23,176 nt of DNA from a virus: positions 1 to 23,176 of the IMG/VR virus record IMGVR_UViG_3300009508_000064; one strand, 5' to 3'. Below, piece after piece: positions 13,200 to 20,735 of this stretch. The stretch's first letter is position 1. Each line of letters opens with the position of its first letter. The position numbers and the translations under genes were made by a program. The notes below the pieces were generated by a model. It was not told where the DNA came from. It worked only from the letters and a program-made list of their open reading frames with translations, and made no database searches.

Positions 13200-14267
13200 A
13201 TGGCAAGTGTTTACACTATTGAGGACATCGTTGACGTAAATATTACGCTCGGTGATCGTCCCATTGCCCAAAGTAACTTCAGCACACCGCTGATTCTCTC
13301 CGCAGATGCTCCATTCGCCCCAGATCGAACAGTGATTGTGACGGGTGTTGAGGATGCTGTGAGTGCAGGATATACAGACGGAGATCCTGTGTATGAATTG
13401 GTTGCCAATGTCTTTGCCGGTGATAATCCTCCGCGTGAAGCAATCATTGGTAACGTGGACGTAACCGGTTCATCTGAGACTTATATTGAAGCTCTGGCAG
13501 CTATTGAGCAGGAAACTACAGATTGGTTCTTCATTCTTGCTGACACCCATACAGATGCAGACATTGAAGCAATTGCTCAGTATGCTGAAGCAGAACGTAA
13601 GATGTATATCACCTCAAGTGCTTCTGCTGATATTCCTGATGGTACTGCTGGCAACCTTCTGGAGACTCTCGTAGACCTTCAGTATAACAACACGATGCTC
13701 TGGCCTCACGTCGATGCTGATACAGTTTATCCAGAGGGTGCTGTTGTAGGTGCTATGGCAGGTCTTCGTGAGGGTAGCTCTACGCTGCACGGCAAGACCC
13801 TTCCGGGTGTACCTACTAACAAATGGACACGTACTCAGGCAAGCTACATTCAGGACAACAATGGTTTCCAATATGTTATGATTGGAGGTGTAGGTTTTGC
13901 ACTAGACGGCAAGATGGTTTCTGGTCGATTCTTTGATGTGACCCGTGGGGCACTATGGCTTGAGGCACGTCTGGAAGAAGATTTGTTTGGTCTTCTCAAG
14001 CGTCAATCTGATCTGGGTCGCAAGATTTCTTATGATCAAGTTGGTCTGACTGTTATTGAAGGTGTTATCTACGAGCGTCTTAACCTCGCTGTAGCACGTA
14101 ACTTCCTGACAGCTTCACCAGCACCCACTGTTATTATGCCGAACATTGCTGACATTCCTGATAATGATAAGGCTAACCGCGAACTCAATCAGGTTCAATT
14201 TGAGGGCGTTCTTGCTGGTGCTGTGCATTATTTGCAGCCAGTGAGAGGGTATATCCGACTCAGCTAA
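13200..14267 (+). CDS. Tail sheath protein (DUF3383-type)
   Basis: The 355-residue protein is the contractile sheath. It begins with VDVNITLGDRPIAQSNFSTPLIL, followed by an Ala/Asp-rich region (YVE-like AIAQYAEAERKMYITSSA), and ends with GAVHYLQPVRGYIRLS, the C-terminal strand through which sheath subunits mesh. These are characteristic of the short DUF3383 sheaths of KPP10/Pam3-like myophages rather than T4-size sheaths. TTAGGAGA precedes the ATG. The tube gene comes next, confirming a myovirus. Confidence 0.88.
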   Translation: MASVYTIEDIVDVNITLGDRPIAQSNFSTPLILSADAPFAPDRTVIVTGVEDAVSAGYTDGDPVYELVANVFAGDNPPREAIIGNVDVTGSSETYIEALAAIEQETTDWFFILADTHTDADIEAIAQYAEAERKMYITSSASADIPDGTAGNLLETLVDLQYNNTMLWPHVDADTVYPEGAVVGAMAGLREGSSTLHGKTLPGVPTNKWTRTQASYIQDNNGFQYVMIGGVGFALDGKMVSGRFFDVTRGALWLEARLEEDLFGLLKRQSDLGRKISYDQVGLTVIEGVIYERLNLAVARNFLTASPAPTVIMPNIADIPDNDKANRELNQVQFEGVLAGAVHYLQPVRGYIRLS

Positions 14268-14293
14268 TCAATAACTTACAGGAGATATAAAGT

Positions 14294-14764
14294 ATGTCAG
14301 GTGGATTTTATCTGGGTACTTATGACCCACAAGCAGTTGTGCTGACGGTTGATAAGCTGCCCATCGTAGGCTTCCAAGAAGGTGACGCTATTACAGTAGA
14401 ACGTAACGAAGACTTCTCAAGTGAAACCGTAGGTATTAAGGGTGAAGTGTCCCGTGCGATCAATCGTAACGCTACAGGCACTCTTACAGTAACGCTTCAG
14501 CATAACAGTCCGAGTGTTGCACAGTTTGAGCAGATGATGCACTCCGATTACCCTCCGGTAATTACAATGGAATGTTTTGACCCTGCTTCTGCTGAGAAAT
14601 TTAGCTCATCTCAAGCATGGCTTAAGACAGACGCTTCTCACACATTTGGTGATGAAGTGGGTTCTCGTGAGTATACGTTCTTTCTGGTCAGCATCCGTCA
14701 GGGTCAGTACATTGAGAACTTTGCCAAAAACCTCGCGTTTGCTTTGGCCAACCAAGTGATCTAA
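14294..14764 (+). CDS. Tail tube protein (DUF3277-type)
   Basis: The 156-residue protein resembles tail tube proteins of KPP10-like myophages: GGFYLGTYDPQAVVLTVDK, then GFQEGDAITVERNEDFSSE, VGIKGEVSRAINRNATGTL and a long beta region ending in NFAKNLAFALANQVI. Such proteins stack as hexamers to make the inner tube. CAGGAGAT precedes the start. It is followed by a strong terminator, so sheath and tube are probably made at high level. Confidence 0.88.
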   Translation: MSGGFYLGTYDPQAVVLTVDKLPIVGFQEGDAITVERNEDFSSETVGIKGEVSRAINRNATGTLTVTLQHNSPSVAQFEQMMHSDYPPVITMECFDPASAEKFSSSQAWLKTDASHTFGDEVGSREYTFFLVSIRQGQYIENFAKNLAFALANQVI

Positions 14765-14803
14765 TTATCAATTAGAAGATAGTTAAAAGAAGCTCAAAAG
14801 AAC

Positions 14804-14829
14804 AAGGAGGGCTTCGGTCCTCCTTTTTT
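14804..14829 (+). terminator. Rho-independent terminator after the tube gene
   Basis: AAGGAGGGC pairs with GTCCTCCTT (one G-U pair) around a UUCG loop and is followed by an uninterrupted T run. A TATAAA-like box at 14859-14864 lies downstream, but I see no convincing -35 for it, so expression of the chaperone and tape measure genes may rely on readthrough. Confidence 0.88.
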
Positions 14830-14881
14830 GTGCTTAAAAGAAACGGCGAATGTTTTCTTATAAAATCTAAGGTGTAAATCT

Positions 14882-15319
14882 ATGACAGATAATTCAATGC
14901 CGCGTCCTGACGGAACTCGTGTTGAAGTTAATGGCAGGGGTGTGTATATCCCTGAATGGAACATGCAAAAGCAAATTAAGAATGCTAAGTTTGTTATGCC
15001 TCTTGTGGCAGAACCTCTTGCAAATGCCGCTGCAATGTCAGGTGAAGATGATTCAGAGGGTATGTATACAGCAGCCGTTATCCACGGTGTTGTACGTGCT
15101 CTTGGTGAGAATGATCTGAGTGTCACTATTCCAACACTTCTTGACGGTGTTCTTGTTGAGAATGACAACGGTGTTCCTCAGATGGCTAATCTAAAAAACC
15201 TTGAAGAAACCTACGGAATGAACTTTGCTCATGTCCTCAAGATTTGTGCAGAGGTGATTAAGGTGAATGTTGGCCCTTTATTCGAAGACGGTTTGCAAGG
15301 AATGCTGACGGGAATGTAA
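14882..15319 (+). CDS. Tail assembly chaperone, short form (gpG-like)
   Basis: The 145-residue acidic protein lies between the tube and the tape measure gene, the fixed place of tail assembly chaperones. These proteins coat the tape measure during tube polymerisation and are absent from the finished virion. Segments such as NAKFVMPLVAEPLANAAAM and NLKNLEETYGMNFAHVLKICAEVI are helical. Its stop lies 39 bases after a slippery heptamer that leads into the overlapping frame. AAGGTG before the ATG is a modest ribosome binding site. Confidence 0.75.
   Translation: MTDNSMPRPDGTRVEVNGRGVYIPEWNMQKQIKNAKFVMPLVAEPLANAAAMSGEDDSEGMYTAAVIHGVVRALGENDLSVTIPTLLDGVLVENDNGVPQMANLKNLEETYGMNFAHVLKICAEVIKVNVGPLFEDGLQGMLTGM
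15274..15280 (+). other. -1 ribosomal frameshift site C CCT TTA
   Basis: The heptamer CCCTTTA is read as GGC CCT TTA in the chaperone frame, so it has the X XXY YYZ form with both tRNAs able to re-pair after a -1 slip (CCC TTT). It lies inside the overlap (15262-15319) where both the chaperone frame and the -1 frame are open. Frameshifting between two frames at this spot upstream of the tape measure gene is a known, widely conserved phage feature. Confidence 0.7.
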
Positions 15320-15576
15320 ATCGTCAAAGCAAAAGAATGCAGAAGCTCTACGATAAGATTGATGAAGAAACATCTATTGAGTCTATGGAGCTATATGTAT
15401 TTCGTCCCGTCTTTAGTGAGCATTCCAGTGTAACATTAGATGATATGTTGAATTGTACTCTTGAATGGGCTTTGAAAGTCAATGAGTATTTAGATATTAG
15501 AGATAGTATTCAAGAAGAACAGCATTCTGAAATGGAAGCTGCTCAGAAGAAAGGTATGCCGAGAGGGGTACGATAG
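15280..15576 (+). CDS. Tail assembly chaperone extension made by -1 frameshift (gpGT-like)
   Basis: After the -1 slip, translation would add 98 residues (IRRRFARNADG onward) to the first 133 of the short form, giving a 231-residue fusion. The frame is open from 15262 to the stop just before the tape measure gene. It contains an ATG at 15337, but no Shine-Dalgarno site stands before it, which argues against separate translation. The extension is acidic and helical (EYLDIRDSIQEEQHSEMEAAQ), as T domains that bind the tape measure often are. A separate 79-residue protein from 15337 is the alternative. Confidence 0.68.
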   Translation: MRRRFARNADGNVNRQSKRMQKLYDKIDEETSIESMELYVFRPVFSEHSSVTLDDMLNCTLEWALKVNEYLDIRDSIQEEQHSEMEAAQKKGMPRGVR

Positions 15577-16692
15577 ATGGCAGACGGTGATAGAGTTGCC
15601 GGTATATATTCGGAGATTAAGTATAAGTTTGACAGACGTTCCATACAAAATCTCCGAAAGTTTAAACGAGACTTAATGGAGCTAAAGAATAATCTTAGGT
15701 CTGTTCAACAGATGTCTCGTAAGAATGTTAAGATTGGCTTTACGGCTAATAATGCTAAAGTCAGCAAACAGGTTGCTAAGGCACAAAAGGAAACAGCCAA
15801 GGCTTCTAAAGATCAGGTTGATAGGTCCGCAAAAGTCTGGCGAATGAAAGAGAAGATCCTCAAGACTCAACAGAGAGAAGCTAGGGTAGCCAAACAAGCT
15901 GCTGAAGCAAGGTCTCGTCAGAGTGTTGATAGGTCTTCAAGGGTTTGGAAGCAGAAAGAAAGGATTCTAAAAGAACAAGAGAGACAATCCCAAGCTGAAG
16001 TTTCTAGGGCCGGTAAAGTTTATAAGCAAAGACAAAAGATTACACGGGAGATGGCCCGCCAGAAGAAGCTCTCTGGAAATGCTATGCGAAGCGAAAGGGA
16101 TATTCAGGATCGTATGGCAAGGAATCAGGCAAAGCTCGGAAGGATTTCTGATCAGTCTGACGGTAGAGTTACAGAAAGGAATCTAAGGGCTGCACAACGA
16201 GCACAAGAGCGTTACAACAGAAAGCTCAGGGATGGCATCATTACGATGGGGCAGTACAACAGGGCTTCTCAGAATGTCACAGAGGGGCTTAGGCGACAAG
16301 GAAGGGCTGCTAAGAATACAACTATGAGTTTTGACAGGATGCGAACTAGCCTTGCCGGGGCCACGGGAGCGTTCAGTGGATTTGCTGGTGCTGTTGGTAT
16401 TGGTGCTATCGGTGGGCAGTTTGAGAGTGTTCAGATCATGCTTGAGACCGCTATGGGTGCTGAAGACGCTGCAAGCACTATGGAATTTTTGATTGAACAA
16501 TCACAGAGGCTTGGTGTAGGGGCAATCGAAACTTCCAAAGGTTTCGCTAGGTATGCTATTGCTGGTCGTAAGATGGGATTCACTAACGAACAGTTGCGCG
16601 AACAATTTCTTGGCGTGGCAGAGGCTGCTACAACTTTTGGCCTCCGTCAAGAGGAGATAACAGGTGTTATCAGAAGTCTCGAACAGATGGCT
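15577..16692 (+). CDS. Tape measure protein, exon 1 of 2 (residues 1-372)
   Basis: The tape measure sets tail length and is carried in the tube lumen. Exon 1 encodes 372 residues: a Lys/Arg/Gln-rich coiled region (about 20-240) with internal repeats, a Gly/Ala-rich hydrophobic segment (about 259-280, GATGAFSGFAGAVGIGAIGG), then a conserved region ending VIRSLEQMA. The ATG follows the chaperone stop directly. The frame hits TAG immediately after codon 372, within intron 4. Spliced to 17760 it makes a 661-residue protein, which at about 1.5 angstroms per residue predicts a tail near 100 nm. Confidence 0.88.
15817..15984 (+). repeat. Internal repeat in the tape measure coiled region
   Basis: Residues 81-100 (VDRSAKVWRMKEKILKTQQR) and 117-136 (VDRSSRVWKQKERILKEQER) are near copies starting 36 codons apart, at 15817 and 15925. 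A weaker third copy begins near residue 144 (RAGKVYKQRQKITREM). The DNA copies are also similar (GTTGATAGGTC at both starts), so the duplication is recent enough to see at base level. Confidence 0.7.
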
Positions 16693-17759
16693 TAGAGTTT
16701 GAGGTCATTTAAAACTCCTTTAATTGCGGGAAACTCCAGCTAGACTTTAGATAGGATACTCGGTGGTGACACACGGGCGACCCCTAAAAACGCTAAAGGT
16801 ATGGACAATCCGCAGGTAATTGTGTATACTTCGTAAGTAAAGCTGTGTAACTTTATTTATGGAGGATTTGACTTGAATATTAAAGAGATTAATGGTTTTC
16901 CCGATTATTATATCACAGATTGTGGAGATGTCTACTCTGCTAAAAGAGGTGGTTGGAAGAAAAGAAAACCAACTCCAGATAAAGATGGTTACCTAACCAT
17001 TGCGATATCGCCAGATGGAAACTTAACACGGAAAACTTTTAAAATTCATCGGTTAGTAGTTGAATATTTTCTTACTTCTGACATTACCGGCTTAGATGTA
17101 AATCACAAGAACGGGGTGAAGTGGGATAATAGAATGAGTAACTTAGAACTTGTTACTCATTCACAAAATATGAAACACGCAGCCGAGAAAAACTTTTTAC
17201 CAAGGGGCGAAAAAATCTGGTGTTCAAAACATACTGAAGACCAGATTCACCAAGCCTGTGAATTACTACAAAATCCTGATTTGGAGATAAAGGATGTTGC
17301 TAGAATTACGGGCGTTTCTGAAAACATGTGCTCGGGTATCTACAACGGCGCTAAGTGGCAGTATATCGCTATAAATTATGACTTCTCTAAAAAACGTAGA
17401 CGTGGTGGAAATAACAGACCACTTTCCGACGAAACAGTAGCCGATATTTGTAGACGAATTCTGCGCGGAGACAATGCTTCCAAAATAGCCAGAGATTTAA
17501 AAATTAGTTACTACGGAGTGCGCAGGATTAAGAGTGGTAAATATTATACTGATGTATCAAGTCAATACTTACACAAAACTCCAAAGACTATCGAAAGCAC
17601 ATCATAAGATGGAAGTGAGTAGAGTACACCACAAGCGATTGGTGGTGGAAAAGGGGAGAAGACCTAAAAAGTCTTAAGATATAGTCTGGTCTGCGTGGAG
17701 ACACGTAGCGGCACTTAAGTGTGCGGGGAGGGGTTTAGCGCCCCCTTCTGAACATAATG
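16693..17759 (+). ncRNA. Group I intron 4, in the tape measure gene (1067 nt)
   Basis: The exon ends in T16692 and the intron ends in AATG with G17759. P1 is an 8-bp helix of exon AGAUGGCU with guide GGUCAUUU (16705-16712). P4-P5 segments are AATTGCGGGAAACTCC (about 16722) and GACAATCCGCAG (about 16804). P7 is GACTA (17586-17590) with TAGTC (17682-17686). The P9 hairpin (CTGCGTGGAGACACGTAG) and a GGGG/CCCC final stem follow. The endonuclease gene fills the P6 side of the core, and its last codons contain the 5' half of P7. Splicing joins SLEQMA to SKGQVMS, an unbroken tape measure sequence. Confidence 0.9.
16873..17607 (+). CDS. Intron-encoded NUMOD4-HNH homing endonuclease
   Basis: The 244-residue protein starts with a NUMOD4-like motif (INGFPDYYITDCGDVYSAKR), then an HNH nuclease: IHRLVVEYF (His59), LDVNHKNG (Asn77-His78) and WDNRMSNLELVTHSQN (Asn86, Asn90). 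Two helix-turn-helix-like segments follow, about 133-158 (IKDVARITGVSENMCSGIYNG) and 195-225 (IARDLKISYYGVRRIKSGKY), which would recognise the long target site. Start is TTG, 7 bases from GGAGG; the frame has no ATG nearby. It differs in family from the terL intron enzyme. Its presumed target is the intronless tape measure gene around the AAGATGGCT junction side, which is inference. Confidence 0.88.
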   Translation: MNIKEINGFPDYYITDCGDVYSAKRGGWKKRKPTPDKDGYLTIAISPDGNLTRKTFKIHRLVVEYFLTSDITGLDVNHKNGVKWDNRMSNLELVTHSQNMKHAAEKNFLPRGEKIWCSKHTEDQIHQACELLQNPDLEIKDVARITGVSENMCSGIYNGAKWQYIAINYDFSKKRRRGGNNRPLSDETVADICRRILRGDNASKIARDLKISYYGVRRIKSGKYYTDVSSQYLHKTPKTIESTS

Positions 17760-18629
17760 TCTAAGGGGCAAGTAATGAGTGAGGAATTGAAACTCCAGCT
17801 TGGTGATAGAATGCCCGGCGTTCTGCAACTTGCCGCAGAATCTATGGAGATGACAACTGAGACCTTTCTCAAGAAAATGGAAGAAGGTTTGATAAAGTCC
17901 AAGGACTTCTTGCCTGTCTTCACCAAAGCTCTGCGTGAAATGGCAGCACCCGGTCTTGAGAAAGCATTTAAGACCATGAACGTTGCTATGAAGCGTATGG
18001 TCCAAAACGGCAAGCTTCTAATAGACGCAATATTCCAATCAGGAGTTGGCGAACTATTCACCCAAATATTCAACAGTCTTACTGACGTATTCCAAATCAT
18101 GCAGCCCATAATGAGCTTACTGTTTGGATTTCTGTCAGCATTCATAAAAGCTGTCATATTCCCGATTAGACTGGCGATAGCACTTATTGCTGATCTTGTA
18201 GATATGGTTGCGACAGGGTTCCAGAACGTATTCGGTGTAAGCCTTGATAAAGCTATGGCGAAGATCGGCAACTTCTTTGGTTTTCTTACCAGTATCTTCT
18301 CGGGTATATTTAGCTTCGTTGGTAAAATAGTATCGGGAATTGGAGGGCTCATTGGTAAAGTATCACCAACAATGGCTGTTGCCAGAAAGTTCCCCGGAGC
18401 ATCTGAGACAATCAAGCAAGCCACTACCAAGGCAGGTGAAATTGCCGGTAAGATCGGCAGAAGCACTTATACGAAAGCTGGTGGTGTTGGTGCATCAACT
18501 TCTGAAGTAATAGGCTCTGAAGCCGCTTCTAGGGTCTTTGTAGAATTCACCGGAGAAGGCAAAGAATACTTGCGTCAGAACGAGCGAGAGAAGCCTAGAA
18601 CAACTATGTCGTCAAACATTAGGGGGTAA
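17760..18629 (+). CDS. Tape measure protein, exon 2 of 2 (residues 373-661)
   Basis: This 289-residue segment begins SKGQVMSEELKLQLGDRMPG, a conserved tape measure stretch, and contains two long hydrophobic regions (about 477-522, including IMSLLFGFLSAFIKAVIF, and about 543-572, NFFGFLTSIFSGIFSFVGKI). Such segments are thought to enter the host membrane when DNA is delivered. The ATG at 17757 is the last bases of intron 4, not a start, and no Shine-Dalgarno site stands before it. The C-terminus is Ala/Gly/Ser-rich and ends in a basic tail. Confidence 0.87.
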   Translation, partial: SKGQVMSEELKLQLGDRMPGVLQLAAESMEMTTETFLKKMEEGLIKSKDFLPVFTKALREMAAPGLEKAFKTMNVAMKRMVQNGKLLIDAIFQSGVGELFTQIFNSLTDVFQIMQPIMSLLFGFLSAFIKAVIFPIRLAIALIADLVDMVATGFQNVFGVSLDKAMAKIGNFFGFLTSIFSGIFSFVGKIVSGIGGLIGKVSPTMAVARKFPGASETIKQATTKAGEIAGKIGRSTYTKAGGVGASTSEVIGSEAASRVFVEFTGEGKEYLRQNEREKPRTTMSSNIRG

Positions 18630-18631
18630 GT

Positions 18632-19228
18632 ATGGCTAGTCCATTATTGTTTATTGCAGGTGGTCCTACGCCCTCTACGAACGATGGTCCGATCAGGACT
18701 TTTGTTGAATTTGATAGTACGGTTGAATTAACCACAGATTTTAGGGGTGAGGTTTCGACCCACCCTGTTGAATCTGGCACTCGTGTGAGTGATCACTTTA
18801 GTCGAGAGAATCCAAAGTTTCGTGTGCAAGGTGTTACAACCAACACACCCGTGTATGACTTCAATGAGTTCAGCTTTGTCCAAAACACAGGCAAGCGTAC
18901 TCAGAATATGTACGATGTGCTTGTAACAATGTACACACAAGGCTCTTTGTTTACTCTGGTGTCTGACTTAGATTCTTATGAAAATTGTGTAATCAAAAGC
19001 ATTGGCTACACACAATCTGTGGATAAAGTAGAGGGGCTGTATGTTGACCTTGCTATTGAACAGATACGTGTCGTAGGAACTCAAAGAGTTGTCTCTGCGT
19101 TACCCATTGCTGCTGGTAAAGCTGGTGATTCTCAGCCAACAACCGATGGTGGAACTCAGTCAGGCAAAGCAGCTAATGACCCCGAAGCATTCTCAAGAAC
19201 TCGCCGCGTACTTACAGGAGATGGTTAA
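18632..19228 (+). CDS. Dit-like baseplate protein
   Basis: The 198-residue protein starts with a beta strand and then the segment THPVESGTRVSDHFSRENPKF at about 43-63, which is typical of Dit-like proteins that form the ring joining tail tube and baseplate. The RVQGVTTN strand that follows and the VYVDLAIEQIRVV-like strand near 135-150 support a beta-sandwich. The C-terminus is flexible, rich in Gly, Ser and Thr. AGGGGG precedes the ATG. It follows the tape measure gene, the standard place. Confidence 0.78.
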   Translation: MASPLLFIAGGPTPSTNDGPIRTFVEFDSTVELTTDFRGEVSTHPVESGTRVSDHFSRENPKFRVQGVTTNTPVYDFNEFSFVQNTGKRTQNMYDVLVTMYTQGSLFTLVSDLDSYENCVIKSIGYTQSVDKVEGLYVDLAIEQIRVVGTQRVVSALPIAAGKAGDSQPTTDGGTQSGKAANDPEAFSRTRRVLTGDG

Positions 19229-19569
19229 TGGCTAAATTCTTACCCGCTGGTGTTACTCCTGATTATAAGTACAGAATTTCTTTAGAAGGTGACGGTTATG
19301 ACATCCGTACTCGCTGGAATAGCCGCAGTGAGTCTTGGTTTATTTATTTAGGGCGAACTGGAAGAACACCTGTGCTAAAGACACGTGGTGTGACAGGAAG
19401 AGACTTACTATCTGCATATACTAACGAAGACCTTCCACCGGGAAAGCTGTACGTTATTGATGTAGAGAAAGGTTTTGGTAGAATTACAGAAGATGGTTTT
19501 GGACTTGATAAGAGATTCAGATTGCTGTATGTGAGATCAGATGAAGACGATCCAATTCTAGGAGGCTAA
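19228..19569 (+). CDS. Baseplate plug protein (Pam3 gp18-like)
   Basis: The 113-residue protein resembles the small baseplate plug proteins of Pam3-like myophages (DUF6983 family): DYKYRISLEGDGYDIRTRWNSR followed by SWFIYLGRTGRTPVL and a GRDLLSAYTNEDLPPGKLYV segment. It probably sits inside the baseplate between hub and Dit-like ring. The start overlaps the stop of the previous gene in TAATG, with AGGAG upstream. Confidence 0.75.
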   Translation: MAKFLPAGVTPDYKYRISLEGDGYDIRTRWNSRSESWFIYLGRTGRTPVLKTRGVTGRDLLSAYTNEDLPPGKLYVIDVEKGFGRITEDGFGLDKRFRLLYVRSDEDDPILGG

Positions 19570-20724
19570 ATGTTTAATCGTAGATACGAGCTTAGAATTG
19601 GTCAGAACTTTGGCGCATCAGCAGCAGAAGAAATTCAGGCAATAACACCACAACAACAAAAGCAGTTCCTGAATGACTTTTATAAACTTGGTGAGGTATA
19701 CAAGAATGCAATTGATACCTTTGATCCTGATGTTGCTTTAGAAGCTATTGAAGATTTTGGTGATAATAGGATATACATCAACCAGAACCAGTTGAAGTTT
19801 GATATCGAGAAAGTTGGTGCCGAATCTTCAGAAGGCAATCAGGGCGAGATTACCATTTACAACCTTGCACAAGAAAGTGCCAAGTTGCTTCAGAGGTTAT
19901 CTGGCGTAAAGAACTTTGTAGAGCTTCTTGCTGGATATGAAGATGAAACTCTCAAGACAGTCTTTCGAGGAAACCTTGTAAAAGTTGAAGACACCTTTGA
20001 TGGTACAGAGAGACGAACAAAACTTGAAGTATCTGATGGTGGTGCTTTTGTTCAATCACAGTTGACAGCAAGACGTTATCCCAAGAATACACCGATTGAT
20101 AAAATTGTAGACGATCTCTTGCAAGACCTAGCATTACCTCGTGGTGTTATCTACAGACTTGGTAACAATATCCGAACAAACGGTCCTCTTGTTGTACACG
20201 GACCTGCTGCTGGTGAGTTATCAAGACTTCTAAGCACCTTTGGTTATTATATTAATGTACAGGATTTGTTTGTCAATGTTGTCTCGAATAAATCTACGAT
20301 TCCTTCTGGCAATTCCAATGCTGACTTGTCGCAAACTATTGAAACACCTCTGATTGAAACAATTCTCAATGTTACTGCTGAAAGTGGCCTGATAGCATCT
20401 CCAACATTCTTGGGTGATTATTCTGACCTATCTCCTGCTGAAGCAAGAGAGCAATCAGCGAGTGGCATCAAGTTCAAGAGTTTGCTCAATGGTGAGTTTC
20501 AGCCCAATGCTATTGTACAGGTTGTTTCAAACAATATCTCCGGTGTCTATCGTATTCTCAAGGTTACACATAGGGGATCGTTTAGAGGAAGCGAGTGGTT
20601 CTCAGAAGTAGAAGCAGAGGATGTATCGTTGGCTGATGGACTCTCTGGTGCTGCTGTGATTGAACAACCAGAGGACAATAATAAGATACGAGCTAAACTA
20701 GACCAAATAAGCAACTTCAGGTAG
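19570..20724 (+). CDS. Baseplate hub protein (gp27-like)
   Basis: The 384-residue protein lies between the plug and the spike, where the hub is encoded. A segment around 70-110 (LKFDIEKVG, EGNQGEITIYNLAQESAKLLQ) and the following EDETLKTVFRGNLVKVEDTFDG are typical of tail hub proteins with gp27-like barrels. The trimeric hub joins the sixfold tail to the threefold spike. The N-terminal helix (about 22-60) is an addition of unknown role. GGAGG stands four bases before the ATG. Confidence 0.75.
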   Translation: MFNRRYELRIGQNFGASAAEEIQAITPQQQKQFLNDFYKLGEVYKNAIDTFDPDVALEAIEDFGDNRIYINQNQLKFDIEKVGAESSEGNQGEITIYNLAQESAKLLQRLSGVKNFVELLAGYEDETLKTVFRGNLVKVEDTFDGTERRTKLEVSDGGAFVQSQLTARRYPKNTPIDKIVDDLLQDLALPRGVIYRLGNNIRTNGPLVVHGPAAGELSRLLSTFGYYINVQDLFVNVVSNKSTIPSGNSNADLSQTIETPLIETILNVTAESGLIASPTFLGDYSDLSPAEAREQSASGIKFKSLLNGEFQPNAIVQVVSNNISGVYRILKVTHRGSFRGSEWFSEVEAEDVSLADGLSGAAVIEQPEDNNKIRAKLDQISNFR

Positions 20725-20735
20725 AAGGACATTAA

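Noticed and set aside
14836-14864. Promoter after the tube terminator (TATAAA box)
   Set aside because: No acceptable -35 box lies 16-18 bases upstream, so it is only mentioned with the terminator.
17735-18466. Minus-strand open frame of 243 codons
   Set aside because: It lies opposite tape measure exon 2, which continues a conserved protein across the splice junction; the peptide is shadow sequence.
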